Below, one piece after another: positions 8,889-17,842 of a stretch of 64,000 bases of DNA. Source of the stretch: an uncultured Dorea sp. (GTDB lineage Bacteria; Bacillota; Clostridia; Lachnospirales; Lachnospiraceae). Under the pieces are notes generated by a model. It was not told where the DNA came from. It ran no database searches and saw nothing but the letters and a program-made list of their open reading frames with translations. The DNA lies in assembly GCA_910584095.1 (NCBI GenBank), contig CAJTYU010000014.1:1-64000 (forward strand), given 5' to 3'. Position numbers and translations under genes: made by a program. How positions within the stretch are numbered: the stretch's first letter is position 1; each line of letters begins with the position of its first letter.

Positions 8889-10355
8889 TTAGCCTGCATA
8901 GGTAATCGGAATTCTCACGGAAAAAGTAGTTCCCTCGCCGGGCTGACTGAACACCTTAATAGCTCCTCTGTGCATTACCACCACATTTCTCGCAATGGAA
9001 AGTCCAAGTCCGGTACCTCCGATTTCACGGGAATGAGATTTATCTACCCGGTAAAATCTCTCAAAAATATGCTCAGTCTCTTCTTCCGGAATACCGATTC
9101 CTGAATCCGCAATCTCAATATAAAAATATTTGTGGTCCGCATTCAGGGATACATGGACCCAGCCTTTTTCATTATTATACTTTATCGCATTTTCCACCAG
9201 ATTTGTCACCGCCAGAGACAGCTTCACCTCATCAATTTCTGCAGTTACCGGCCTGAAACTCTCATATACCACTTCTATATCAGCATCCGCCGCAAGAGGC
9301 TGCAGCCGTTTCAGTATCCGTTCAATAACCTCATTGATATTCTCCGACTTAATATTCATATCCGCCGCAGTCTTGTCCATTTTCACCAAGGCCAGAAGAT
9401 CATTGATAATCTTATTCTCACGCTCAATCTCCTCCGACAGATCTCCCATAAATTCCCGATACAGCTCAACCGGCGCATCTTTCTGCATAAGAATAGAATC
9501 TGACAGTACCTTCATGGAGGTCAGGGGCGTTTTCAATTCATGAGATACATTAGACACAAATTCCTGTCTGGATTCATCCAAGCTCTTCAATCTGCCCAGC
9601 ATCTTATTAAATGCATCTGAAATCAGCCCTGTTTCTTCGTAAGTGTATACATGCAGATAATCCGTATTATACCCGTCAGTCAAGTCTCCAATGGATTTAG
9701 TAATTTTCGCAAAGGGACGCACCATAACTGTTCCCAGAAAAATTGCCGCCGCCATGACCACCAGAATAATAATCAATTCCGTAATATTTGCCTTCTTTCC
9801 AAGCAGCGCCTTAGTCGCTGCAATCGTATCTGTTGAAACGCTCACCAGCATCACGCCGAGAATCTGTTCCTCATCTTCTGTCTTTATAGGCGCGGCAACT
9901 TCTATAAAGCGGTTCTTTCCGTCATACCTGCTGACTACCTCTCCTCTGAAACTGTTCATTACATCCTCTGATACGATAGTCTTGCCCTTTTCCAGACTAT
10001 AGGTATCCTCTACAACGCAAAAATCATCGTTAACCACCATAATCCGCCCATTATAAATGTTCGATAGCTGAATTAATTCTGACTGAATAATCTCAGAAAC
10101 CCCATTTTCCAAGTAATGGGAACTGCTAAGCTGATTACATAGAATCGTACATTGATTTTGTATCTCTGCAGTCCGTACGTCAACTGCCCTCTTCTCATAA
10201 CTTTCAAGAACCATTGCTTTCATCACCACGCATGGAATAATGCCCACCAGCATTAAAAGCAGTATGATGTAAAAGCGCAGGCTCTTGAAAAACTTAAATT
10301 TGATATACCGTCTAACCCCTAAAATAATAACCAACTCCCCACTTTGTATAGACAT
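8889..10355 (-). CDS. membrane sensor histidine kinase (HAMP, HisKA, HATPase)
   Basis: 488 residues. A first membrane helix (FYIILLLMLVGIIPCVV) is followed by an extracellular sensor domain of about 130 residues, a second helix (LIIILVVMAAAIFLGTV) and a HAMP linker. The HisKA domain has FVSNVSHELKTPLTS, with the phospho-accepting His. The HATPase domain has an N box (VTNLVENAIKYN) and G boxes (DSGIGIPEE, GGTGLGLSIA). The set resembles WalK/PhoR-type kinases. It overlaps the response regulator gene, so both are made together. The start is uncertain because the upstream 40 bases lie in the regulator gene and no strong ribosome site stands out. Signal unknown; the setting beside comEA and comEC suggests a link to the cell envelope or competence. 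Confidence 0.88.
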   Translation of the reverse strand: MSIQSGELVIILGVRRYIKFKFFKSLRFYIILLLMLVGIIPCVVMKAMVLESYEKRAVDVRTAEIQNQCTILCNQLSSSHYLENGVSEIIQSELIQLSNIYNGRIMVVNDDFCVVEDTYSLEKGKTIVSEDVMNSFRGEVVSRYDGKNRFIEVAAPIKTEDEEQILGVMLVSVSTDTIAATKALLGKKANITELIIILVVMAAAIFLGTVMVRPFAKITKSIGDLTDGYNTDYLHVYTYEETGLISDAFNKMLGRLKSLDESRQEFVSNVSHELKTPLTSMKVLSDSILMQKDAPVELYREFMGDLSEEIERENKIINDLLALVKMDKTAADMNIKSENINEVIERILKRLQPLAADADIEVVYESFRPVTAEIDEVKLSLAVTNLVENAIKYNNEKGWVHVSLNADHKYFYIEIADSGIGIPEEETEHIFERFYRVDKSHSREIGGTGLGLSIARNVVVMHRGAIKVFSQPGEGTTFSVRIPITYAG

Positions 10356-11001
10356 ACTTCGGATCGCTTGGATGCTGTTCTATCTTCTCTCTGAGCCTGC
10401 GGATATGTACATCCACTGTTCTGGCATCTCCGGGATATTCATACCCCCATACAATATTCAAAAGATTCTCCCTGCTGTATACCTTATTCGGATTCATAGC
10501 AAGAAGCTCTAACAGGTCAAATTCCTTTGCCGTAAGATTCACTTCCTTTTCTCCGACAAAGACCCGCCTGCTCTCGCAGTCAATCTTCATACTTCCCTTC
10601 TGGATCACCCGGCCGCTTCCGCTTCCTGCTGTCTTTCTGCCAACCCTGCGCATAATCGCCTTGATCCTTGCCTTTACTTCTAAAATATTGAAAGGTTTTG
10701 TTATGTAATCATCCGCGCCGTATTCCAGACCCAGAATCTTATCCATATCCTCTCCCTTTGCCGTCAGCATAATAATCGGGACATCCGAATACTCACGAAT
10801 CTGCCTGCACACCTCAAAACCTTCGATCTTTGGCAGCATAATATCCAGAAGAATCATATCATATTCATTCTCTCTGACAAGCTTCAGCGCCTCCTCACCG
10901 TCATAGGCACAATCCACCCTCATATCATCCTGCTCCAAACTGAACCTGATTCCTTTTACAATCAGCTTCTCATCGTCCACAACCAAAACTCTCTTTCCCA
11001 T
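10312..11001 (-). CDS. OmpR/PhoB-family response regulator
   Basis: 229 residues. The receiver domain has VVDDEK, the phospho-acceptor Asp in MILLDIMLP, and Lys in DDYITKPFN. A winged-helix effector domain follows (LTAKEFDLLELLAMN, YSRENLLNIVWGYEYPGDARTVDVHI, VYTKWGVGYYFRG). It is the partner of the overlapping histidine kinase. The closest general resemblance is to the WalR/PhoP/ResD group. It starts 8 bases after the end of comEA and is therefore inside the competence operon, which is unusual for this regulator type. Confidence 0.9.
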   Translation of the reverse strand: MGKRVLVVDDEKLIVKGIRFSLEQDDMRVDCAYDGEEALKLVRENEYDMILLDIMLPKIEGFEVCRQIREYSDVPIIMLTAKGEDMDKILGLEYGADDYITKPFNILEVKARIKAIMRRVGRKTAGSGSGRVIQKGSMKIDCESRRVFVGEKEVNLTAKEFDLLELLAMNPNKVYSRENLLNIVWGYEYPGDARTVDVHIRRLREKIEQHPSDPKYVYTKWGVGYYFRG

Positions 11002-11009
11002 ATGTCCCC

Positions 11010-11687
11010 CTATATCACAATATCCTCTTTAATCTTTTCAAAGGTTCCTTCTTTTATTCCTTCTACCTGCATAAGCTCCTCAATACTCCCAAAGCCTCCG
11101 CTTACGTCCCGGTATTGAATGATTGCCTCCGCCTTTTTCTCCCCAATCCCGGTAAGAGTCATAAGTTCCTCTTTCCCGGCAGTATTCAAGTTCACTCTGC
11201 CGTCAGACGCTGACTGACCCCCGGCGTCATTTCCGCCGGAATCAAGCGTCCCCAGACCGTTCGTCTGAACCTCACCCGCCGATGGAATATAGATACGCTG
11301 CCCATCCGTCATCAGCTCCGCCTGATTCACATAATCCTCTGCCGCAGATTCCGACAGACCGCCCGCCGCTTCTATTGCCTGATAGATACGGCTGTCCGAT
11401 GCAAGCTCGTATACCCCCGGAGCGGCTACCTCTCCGCAGACAAACACACAAATCTTTCCTTCCGATTTCTCATTTCCTCTAGAAACGTCTTTTCGGATAT
11501 CTGAATCCTCCTCTGAAAGCTGCGGCTCTTCTAAGTCCGCATCCTCGTCTGTCTGTACCTGCTCGTCTGTCTGCATCCGAATCTCTTCCAGAACGTTATC
11601 GCTTTCCTTGCTGCAGCCTGTTATCACACAGACGGCCAGCGCTGCTGCCAAAACCAAGACCATCATTCTTTTTTTACTGTCCTGCAT
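11010..11687 (-). CDS. comEA: ComEA-family DNA-binding lipoprotein (SLBB and helix-hairpin-helix)
   Basis: 225 residues. The N-terminus is a signal peptide with a lipobox (CVITGC), then an acidic linker rich in D and E. An SLBB-type domain follows (VFVCGEVAAPGVYEL, AIEAAGGLSESAA, GQRIYIPS). The C-terminus is a pair of helix-hairpin-helix motifs (VNLNTAGKEELMTLTGIGEKK, with VEGIKEGTFEKI), which bind duplex DNA without sequence preference. ComEA captures DNA at the outer face of the membrane and hands it to ComEC. Here it is the first gene of the operon that ends with comEC, with a two-component system and a GerMN lipoprotein between. The domain order is standard for Firmicutes. Confidence 0.9.
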   Translation of the reverse strand: MQDSKKRMMVLVLAAALAVCVITGCSKESDNVLEEIRMQTDEQVQTDEDADLEEPQLSEEDSDIRKDVSRGNEKSEGKICVFVCGEVAAPGVYELASDSRIYQAIEAAGGLSESAAEDYVNQAELMTDGQRIYIPSAGEVQTNGLGTLDSGGNDAGGQSASDGRVNLNTAGKEELMTLTGIGEKKAEAIIQYRDVSGGFGSIEELMQVEGIKEGTFEKIKEDIVI

Positions 11688-11752
11688 AAAATCCTCCTTT
11701 ACAGCTGTCGATACTGTAAATGCCCTCCTTATGCCTAGACATAATTATTCTA

Positions 11753-12184
11753 CTATTTCCACTGGAAAATTGCAACTCCTATTAGCGCCAATACCATACC
11801 GCCTACTTTGCGCCATTCCAGCGGTTCCTTATCCACGCCAAACACTCCCAGCAGTTCTATCACATAAGCAACGATCAATTGGGAAATTACAATAAGCAGC
11901 GCCGCTTTAGCCGGGCCAAGCTGTTCCATACTCTTAATCACCGTCCATGTAATGCCGGCTCCAATCACTCCCCCAAGCAGCATATATTTAGGCTCCACCT
12001 TTGCAAGTTCCCCTATGGAATCTCTTCCGGCAAACAGCCATGCAGCCACGCACACCAAAAAGGCGCTGAACTGTACCCAGCCATTGCTGACCCACATGCC
12101 CGCCGTCTTTGTCACCTGTGTATTAAATACACCCTGAATACTCATTAATGCTCCCGATAATAACGCAATAAAAAAACCAATCAA
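11753..12184 (-). CDS. DMT-superfamily small membrane transporter (YdcZ/DUF606 type)
   Basis: About 143 residues with four to five hydrophobic helices (LIGFFIALLSGALMS, FSAFLVCVAAWLF, MLLGGVIGAGITWTV, ALLIVISQLIVAYVI, VGGMVLALIGVAIF). This matches the half-size YdcZ/DUF606 transporters, which probably act as pairs. I chose the TTG at 12184 because AAAGGAGG lies 9 bases upstream; an ATG at 12238 in the same frame has no such site. It follows argB by about 75 bases on the same strand and may be read with the arginine operon. Substrate is unknown. Confidence 0.75.
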   Translation of the reverse strand: MIGFFIALLSGALMSIQGVFNTQVTKTAGMWVSNGWVQFSAFLVCVAAWLFAGRDSIGELAKVEPKYMLLGGVIGAGITWTVIKSMEQLGPAKAALLIVISQLIVAYVIELLGVFGVDKEPLEWRKVGGMVLALIGVAIFQWK

Positions 12185-12260
12185 TTCGATATACCTCCTT
12201 TTCTTTTCCGAAAATATCCTATATCCTAGTATATCCAATCATTGGTTTTTTAAGCTCATA

Positions 12261-13157
12261 TTATCTGGAGGAATACATTTCTTCTCCATCCCTTAAAATC
12301 GCCGTTCCAATTCCTTTATTGGTAAATATCTCCAAAAGGAGACAGTGAGCGATCCGTCCGTCCAGAATATGTACTCTGGAAACCCCATTTTCAATTGCAT
12401 CAATACAGTTGTTCAGCTTGGGAAGCATACCGCCGCCAATAAATCCATCCTCCATCAGCTTTTTTGCCTCGGAAATCTGCAGCTCAGAAATCAAGGTATT
12501 TGGATCCTTCGGATCTTTATAAACCCCTTCGATATCTGTAAGAAATGCAAGCTTCTCTGCATTCATAGCCCGGGCAATGGCGCAGGCCGCATCGTCTGCA
12601 TTGATGTTGTAGGTGCCAAATTTCTCATCCATTCCCACCGGGCATACGATCGGAAGGAAATCCTTTTCCAGAAGATCCCACAAGATTTCTGCGTTTACTT
12701 CCTGAACTTCTCCCACAAAGCCGATATCTTCGCCGCCGGAATATTTCTTCGTAACTTTTAAAAGTCCGCCGTCCTTGCCGCTCACTCCGATCGCCCGGAC
12801 GCCCAGTCCCTGGACAAGCTGGACAAGCTCCTTATTCACCTTGCCGAGCACCATTTCCGCAAGCTCCATAGTCGCCTCGTCCGTCACCCTGAGACCGTTA
12901 ATGAATTTTGGCTCCATTCCCACCTTGCTGACCCACCGGCTGATTTCCTTACCCCCGCCGTGTACAATAATCGGCTTAAAACCAACCAGCTTCAAAAGGG
13001 TTACGTCCTCGATGACCTGCTTTTTCAGTTCTTCGTCTACCATAGCGCTGCCGCCATATTTGACAACAATCACCTTTCGGTTAAACCGCTGGATATAAGG
13101 AAGCGCCTCAATGAGCACCTCCGCTTTATCCAGATATTTCTGCATATTCTGATCCAT
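12261..13157 (-). CDS. argB: acetylglutamate kinase
   Basis: 298 residues, normal for the family. The amino-acid-kinase fold is clear: VVKYGGSAM near the N-terminus, [12 protein letters not shown] for substrate binding, [12 protein letters not shown] and FLTDIEGVY for ATP binding. It phosphorylates N-acetylglutamate, the second step of the acetyl cycle to ornithine and arginine, and in many bacteria is the step inhibited by arginine. The ATG at 13157 follows the argJ stop by 14 bases. It is part of argC-GNAT-argJ-argB on the minus strand. Confidence 0.95.
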   Translation of the reverse strand: MDQNMQKYLDKAEVLIEALPYIQRFNRKVIVVKYGGSAMVDEELKKQVIEDVTLLKLVGFKPIIVHGGGKEISRWVSKVGMEPKFINGLRVTDEATMELAEMVLGKVNKELVQLVQGLGVRAIGVSGKDGGLLKVTKKYSGGEDIGFVGEVQEVNAEILWDLLEKDFLPIVCPVGMDEKFGTYNINADDAACAIARAMNAEKLAFLTDIEGVYKDPKDPNTLISELQISEAKKLMEDGFIGGGMLPKLNNCIDAIENGVSRVHILDGRIAHCLLLEIFTNKGIGTAILRDGEEMYSSR

Positions 13158-13171
13158 TTCTCTGCTCCTAT

Positions 13172-14395
13172 TTAACTTCTGTAATCTGCGTTGATATCAA
13201 TATAGCCGTGCGTCAAATCACAGCCCCATGCCGCTGCCGTTTCACTGCCCTGCTTTATATCTGCAATAGCTGTAACTTCCGATTCAGAAAGGATTGCTGT
13301 CGCTTCCTCTTCACTGTAATCCACTGCTACGCCATTCTCGATAATCTGAATCTTTCCGGCTTTACTTTCAAAAAACAAATCTACTTTTTCCGGGTCAAAC
13401 TCTGCGCCGGAATAACCCATAGCGCACAGAATCCTTCCCCAGTTTGCATCATGCCCCGCGATGGCTGTCTTAGTCAAATTGGAACATACGACTGCCTTTG
13501 CCAGAACCTTTGCCTGCTCTTTGGTATCTGCCCCGATCACTTTCGCCTCAAAAAGAGCTGTGGCGCCCTCTCCGTCCCCGGCAATCTTCTTCGCCAGATA
13601 TTCATTGACCACATGAAGCGCACGCTTAAATTCCTCGTAATCCTCCGTCCCGTATTCGACCGCCAGATTTTCCGCCATTCCGTTTGCCAGAACAAGCGCA
13701 GTATCGTTCGTGGACGTATCGCCGTCTACAGAAATCATATTATAGGTATCCGCTACGTCCTCACTGAGAGCCTTCTGCAGCGCCTCCTTTGTGATAACGG
13801 CGTCTGTTGTGATAAATGCGAGCATCGTACACATATTGGGATGGATCATGCCGGAGCCCTTCGCCATGCCTCCTATAGTTACTGTCTTCCCGCCGATCTG
13901 GATCGTTACGGCAATCTCTTTCTCACAGGTATCCGTGGTCATAATCGCTTTTGCCGCTTCTGTTCCCTTCTCCAGAGAATCCTTTTTCTTCCCAGCCAGC
14001 GCTCCAATTCCAGCCTTCACTCTGTCGATGGGCAGCTGTTTTCCAATCACTCCGGTAGAACCAATCAAAACCCCCTCTGCATCCACAGACAAATGCTCCG
14101 CCGCCGCTTTTGCAGTCTCTTTGCAGTAGCCGAACCCTTCCGCTCCCGTACACGCATTCGCAATTCCAGAATTTACAATGACAGCCTGCGATTTCTTCCC
14201 ACTATCCACAATCTGCTTATCCCACTTCACAGGAGCCGCTTTTACCACGTTGGTTGTAAACGTTCCCGCCGTCTCGCAGGGCACCTGACTGTAAATCAAC
14301 GCCATATCCGTACGGTCCTGATATTTGATTCCCGCCGCCGTACTGGCCGCTTCAAATCCCTTTGCCGCTGTTACGCCGCCTTTAATAATTTCCAT
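13172..14395 (-). CDS. argJ: bifunctional glutamate N-acetyltransferase / ornithine acetyltransferase
   Basis: 407 residues from the ATG at 14395 ([14 protein letters not shown]), which follows AGGCGGAG; the frame is open to 14452. The motif [21 protein letters not shown] contains the Thr at which the precursor self-cleaves into alpha and beta chains. ArgJ moves acetyl from acetylornithine back to glutamate and, in the bifunctional form, also makes acetylglutamate from acetyl-CoA. The C-terminal segment ([16 protein letters not shown]) is typical. Bifunctionality cannot be read from sequence, but no argA or argE is seen nearby. Confidence 0.93.
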   Translation of the reverse strand: MEIIKGGVTAAKGFEAASTAAGIKYQDRTDMALIYSQVPCETAGTFTTNVVKAAPVKWDKQIVDSGKKSQAVIVNSGIANACTGAEGFGYCKETAKAAAEHLSVDAEGVLIGSTGVIGKQLPIDRVKAGIGALAGKKKDSLEKGTEAAKAIMTTDTCEKEIAVTIQIGGKTVTIGGMAKGSGMIHPNMCTMLAFITTDAVITKEALQKALSEDVADTYNMISVDGDTSTNDTALVLANGMAENLAVEYGTEDYEEFKRALHVVNEYLAKKIAGDGEGATALFEAKVIGADTKEQAKVLAKAVVCSNLTKTAIAGHDANWGRILCAMGYSGAEFDPEKVDLFFESKAGKIQIIENGVAVDYSEEEATAILSESEVTAIADIKQGSETAAAWGCDLTHGYIDINADYRS

Positions 14396-14417
14396 CTCCA
14401 ATCTCCGCCTTTCTTCT

Positions 14418-14864
14418 CTACTGCTCGTTAAATGCTGTAATATTCTCCTCATTCAATGTAAAATCATAGTAATTCAAATCCATTCTTCTAGTCCATCCGA
14501 TCGTATTCCAAAAAGCGTTCCCCACATCGTTTCTGGTAAATGCAATCAGGCATACCTTATTAATGTGCTCCTCCTTTAACGCCTCCATGGAAGCAACGAC
14601 CATCGTCCTGCCGATACCTTTTCTGCGGTATGCGGCGTCAACGCATACATGGTAAAAACACCCTCGTCTTCCGTCGTGTCCGCAGAGAATACTGCCAACG
14701 ATCTTTCCGTCCTCTACAGCCACAACGCTGGTAGCAGGATTCCGTTTCAAAAACCGCTCCACTCCTTCTCTGGAATCATCAATACTCCGAATCCCGAAAC
14801 CCCGGATTTTCTTCCACAGGGCATACACCTCATCATAGTCCTCCATCGTCATTACTCGAATCAT
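14418..14864 (-). CDS. GNAT-family N-acetyltransferase within the arginine operon
   Basis: 148 residues with a GNAT fold: VVAVEDGKIVGSILCG, then FYHVCVDAAYRRKGIGRTMV, where RRKGIG is the acetyl-CoA pyrophosphate loop, and AFWNTIGWTRR near the end. It lies between argC and argJ with gaps of about 20-25 bases, so it is co-transcribed with arginine biosynthesis. A role as an accessory acetylglutamate synthase is possible from position alone. The sequence resembles general YpeA-like GNAT enzymes, so the substrate is not established. Confidence 0.82.
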   Translation of the reverse strand: MIRVMTMEDYDEVYALWKKIRGFGIRSIDDSREGVERFLKRNPATSVVAVEDGKIVGSILCGHDGRRGCFYHVCVDAAYRRKGIGRTMVVASMEALKEEHINKVCLIAFTRNDVGNAFWNTIGWTRRMDLNYYDFTLNEENITAFNEQ

Positions 14865-14889
14865 AGATACCTCTTTTCAAGAATCTTTT

Positions 14890-15930
14890 CTAAGGGAACA
14901 TTGGAACCAGATTCAGTCCTTCCGACTCATCCAGTCCAAACATCAGGTTCATATTCTGCACCGCCTGTCCGGCCGCGCCCTTTACCAGATTATCAATCGC
15001 GCCCATCATAATGATACGATTTGTACGCGGATCAATCTTAAAGTTTATATCCACATAGTTGCTTCCTTCCACCCATTTGGTCTCTGGCAGAACGCCCTCA
15101 TCCAAAACCCGGACAAATTTCTCTTTCTGGTAATATTTATCATAAATCTCTTTCACATAAGACCAGCTTACATCCTTTTTCAGCGACGCATATTCCGTAG
15201 CCAGAATGCCGCGGTTCATAGGAACCAGATGCGGCGTAAAATTAATCACAACTTTTTCGCCAGAAGCATACCCTAACTGCTCCTCAATCTCCGGAGTATG
15301 TCTGTGGGAAGTTACGCCATACGCCTTCATATTCTCATTTACCTCGCAGAACAGATTCGGCAGCTTCGCTCCTCTGCCCGCTCCGGAAGTGCCGGACTTA
15401 GCGTCCACGATCAGCGTACTCATATCAATAATGCCTTCCTTTGCCAGCGGATAGGCTGTCAGAATGGAACAGGTAGTATAACAGCCGGGATTTGCAACCA
15501 GCCGGGCCCGCCTTACATCCTCTCTGTTAATCTCGCACAGACCGTAAACCGCTTCCTCTATATACCGAGGACTCTTGTGTTCAATGCCGTACCATTTCTC
15601 ATAGACGGACACGTCCTTAATACGGAAATCCGCGCTCAAATCTATAATCTTTGTCTCAGATAAAATAGCCTCATTTACCAGAGATGCACACAGTCCCTGA
15701 GGCGTAGCCGTAAAAATCACATCTGCCCGCCTTGCCAGTTCTTCCATATTGTCATCCATACATTTCGCATCTACAATCTGAAACATGTTCTGATAAACAT
15801 CCGCATATCTCTGATCTACATAGCTTCTCGATCCATACCAAACAATCTCCGCTTCTTTATGACCTGTAAGAATCCGCACCAGTTCGCCTCCCGCATAACC
15901 GGTGGAACCAATAATACCAACTTTAATCAT
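14890..15930 (-). CDS. argC: N-acetyl-gamma-glutamyl-phosphate reductase
   Basis: 346 residues. The NADP-binding glycine motif is at the start (VGIIGSTGYAGGELVRIL), and the active-site Cys is in VANPGCYTTCSIL. The middle segment GTSGAGRGAK and PHLVPMNRGI are typical of type 1 ArgC. It reduces acetylglutamyl phosphate to the semialdehyde, the third step to ornithine. It is the first gene of the minus-strand arginine operon. A -10-like TATAAT (15954-15959, minus) and the AT-rich region shared with divergent argG lie upstream. Confidence 0.95.
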   Translation of the reverse strand: MIKVGIIGSTGYAGGELVRILTGHKEAEIVWYGSRSYVDQRYADVYQNMFQIVDAKCMDDNMEELARRADVIFTATPQGLCASLVNEAILSETKIIDLSADFRIKDVSVYEKWYGIEHKSPRYIEEAVYGLCEINREDVRRARLVANPGCYTTCSILTAYPLAKEGIIDMSTLIVDAKSGTSGAGRGAKLPNLFCEVNENMKAYGVTSHRHTPEIEEQLGYASGEKVVINFTPHLVPMNRGILATEYASLKKDVSWSYVKEIYDKYYQKEKFVRVLDEGVLPETKWVEGSNYVDINFKIDPRTNRIIMMGAIDNLVKGAAGQAVQNMNLMFGLDESEGLNLVPMFP

Positions 15931-16019
15931 TTTTATCTTTCCTTTCTTTACCTATTATAAAGAATATCACGATTAGTTTATACTACTTTCAAATGTATGT
16001 AAAGCATTCTTTCAAATTT

Positions 16020-16110
16020 GTCCGCGAACCTGCAGCGGCTCGTTACTATTCACGGCCTAAGAGGCCGCTCACAGCAACAATTTGGACTCCCTTTCCGCGC
16101 TCATATTCCC
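16020..16110. repeat. GC-rich hairpin segment between argC and argG
   Basis: CGGCCTAAGAGGCCG forms a 6-bp stem with a 3-base loop, and AGCGGC upstream can pair instead with GCCGCT, so two alternative hairpins share the same bases. The segment is clearly more GC-rich than its flanks. It may be a degenerate intergenic element; no second copy was found in this window. Confidence 0.3.
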
Positions 16111-16133
16111 TATGACGCATAATTATACATTAC

Positions 16134-16300
16134 TTATGAATATTATGCAAGAATTTTTTTATTTTATATTGGCAGTCCTGTATTTCTTAGAAATTATATG
16201 CATTTCACTTGCATAAATACCTATTTATATGCATTTTATATACATAATATACAATTATATTTCATTCTCTCATTTCTTGTTGCATATTTATAAAATTTAG
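16134..16300. promoter_or_regulatory. AT-rich region with ArgR-box-like elements between argC and argG
   Basis: Several candidate half-sites resemble the arginine repressor operator (TGAAT and TGCAT separated by A/T): TATGAATATTATGCAA at 16136-16151, TTGCATAAATA near 16210, TATGCATTTTATATACA near 16229, and TTGCATATTTATAAA at 16280, which overlaps the argG -35. The first is one base shorter than the classical spacing. Repression of both transcription units by ArgR is plausible but inferred. Confidence 0.35.
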
Positions 16301-16308
16301 TGTATAGT
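16280..16308 (+). promoter_or_regulatory. argG promoter
   Basis: TTGCAT (16280-16285), 17 bases, TATAGT (16303-16308). Transcription would begin near 16315, leaving a leader of about 145 bases before argG. The -35 overlaps an ArgR-box-like sequence. Confidence 0.75.
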
Positions 16309-16314
16309 AGTGTT

Positions 16315-16461
16315 TGCGTAAATACAGAACACACCCTCAGCGGACAAAGACACACTCCCCTTGAGGGTACCATAGTCAAATACCCCCGCATCAGCCGCCA
16401 AATATCCTTGCATCCATGGCTGCTTCGAGGGAATAAAAACATAAGTCTGGAGGAATTTATA
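16315..16461 (+). promoter_or_regulatory. structured 5' leader of argG
   Basis: ACCCTCA (16333-16339) pairs perfectly with TGAGGGT (16362-16368). A second long hairpin joins CCCCCG and CAGCC to GGCTG and CGAGGG before the ribosome site. There is no U-run after either stem, so it is not a simple terminator. No known riboswitch core or T-box motif is recognised. Confidence 0.4.
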
Positions 16462-17685
16462 ATGAAAGAAAAAGTTGTTCTCGCTTATTCAGGAGGTCTT
16501 GACACCACTGCTATCATACCTTGGCTGAAAGAGAATTTTAACTATGAAGTTATCTGCTGCTGCATTGACTGCGGACAAGGCGAAGAACTGGATGGTTTGG
16601 AGGAGCGCGCCAAATTGTCCGGCGCTTCTAAATTATATATAGAAGATATTGTTGATGATTTTTGCGATAATTACATTGTACCATGCGTTCAGGGACATGC
16701 CGTTTATGAAAACAAATATCTTCTGGGCACCTCTATGGCTCGTCCGGCTATTGCAAAAAGGCTGGTTGAAATCGCCAGAAAGGAAGGCGCTTGCGCCGTC
16801 TGCCACGGCGCGACTGGAAAAGGTAACGATCAAATCCGGTTTGAGCTTGGCATCAAGGCTCTCGCACCGGATCTTAAGATTATCGCGCCATGGAGAATGA
16901 CCGACGTGTGGACCATGCAGTCCCGCGAAGATGAGATTGAATACTGCAAGGCGCATGGCATCAATCTTCCCTTTGACGCCAGCCACAGCTACAGCCGCGA
17001 CCGTAACCTGTGGCACATCAGCCATGAGGGCTTAGAGCTTGAAGATCCGTCCTGCGAACCAAACTATGACCATCTTTTAGTTCTCGGCGTCACTCCGGAA
17101 AAGGCTCCGGACGAACCGGAATATGTAACTATGACCTTTGAAAAAGGCGTCCCAAAAAGCGTAAACGGACAGGAAATGAAGGTATCTGACATAATCCGCA
17201 AGTTAAATGAACTTGGCGGCAGGCACGGCGTCGGTATTATTGATATTGTAGAAAACCGTGTTGTCGGCATGAAATCCCGGGGCGTATATGAAACCCCTGG
17301 CGGAACCATTCTCTACGAGGCTCATCAGCAGTTAGAAGAACTGGTATTGGACCGCGCAACCTACGAAGTAAAAGAAGAGATGGGCAATAAACTGTCTCAG
17401 ATCGTATACGAAGGCAAATGGTTCACGCCACTGCGCGAAGCTGTGCAGGCATTTATCGAAAGCACGCAGGAATATGTGACCGGCGAAGTCAAGTTCAAGC
17501 TCTACAAGGGCAATATTATCAAAGCCGGAACCACTTCCCCCTATTCACTATACAGTGAATCCCTTGCAAGCTTCACTACCGGGGATTTATACGATCATCA
17601 TGACGCAGACGGATTCATTAATCTGTTCGGACTTCCTTTGAAGGTCCGCGCTATGGTAATGCAGGAAAAAGAAGCGGACAAATAA
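16462..17685 (+). CDS. argG: argininosuccinate synthase
   Basis: 407 residues from the ATG at 16462, which has GGAGG eight bases upstream; the frame happens to be open to 16300 but that part is leader. The ATP-pyrophosphatase loop is LAYSGGLDTTAI at residues 6-17, and further conserved blocks are CHGATGKGNDQIRFE, APWR and SYSRDRNLWH. It joins citrulline and aspartate using ATP. It stands alone on the plus strand, divergent from argCJB and ends at a strong terminator. argH, argF and argD are not in this window. Confidence 0.96.
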   Translation: MKEKVVLAYSGGLDTTAIIPWLKENFNYEVICCCIDCGQGEELDGLEERAKLSGASKLYIEDIVDDFCDNYIVPCVQGHAVYENKYLLGTSMARPAIAKRLVEIARKEGACAVCHGATGKGNDQIRFELGIKALAPDLKIIAPWRMTDVWTMQSREDEIEYCKAHGINLPFDASHSYSRDRNLWHISHEGLELEDPSCEPNYDHLLVLGVTPEKAPDEPEYVTMTFEKGVPKSVNGQEMKVSDIIRKLNELGGRHGVGIIDIVENRVVGMKSRGVYETPGGTILYEAHQQLEELVLDRATYEVKEEMGNKLSQIVYEGKWFTPLREAVQAFIESTQEYVTGEVKFKLYKGNIIKAGTTSPYSLYSESLASFTTGDLYDHHDADGFINLFGLPLKVRAMVMQEKEADK

Positions 17686-17715
17686 TTCTTGTTCAGGCAA
17701 AGTTTATTCAGGCGT

Positions 17716-17753
17716 AAAAGAATGCTGCAAATGAATCGCAGCATTCTTTTACT
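17716..17753 (+). terminator. terminator of argG
   Basis: AAAGAATGCTGC pairs with GCAGCATTCTTT across a 9-base loop, followed by TTACTATTTCTTT. Confidence 0.85.
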
Positions 17754-17842
17754 ATTTCTTTCATATTATCAGAACAGTCGCATATATATAGCATACAATC
17801 TATTTTTTCCATGAAATATCACATTTCTCAGGAGGTTGCAAC

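Noticed and set aside
13208..14431. Long open frame on the plus strand, 407 codons
   Set aside because: It is the antisense of argJ, has no ribosome site and reads as low-plausibility protein.
16300..16461. N-terminal extension of argG in frame
   Set aside because: It lies in the promoter/leader, and the family start with a GGAGG site is at 16462.
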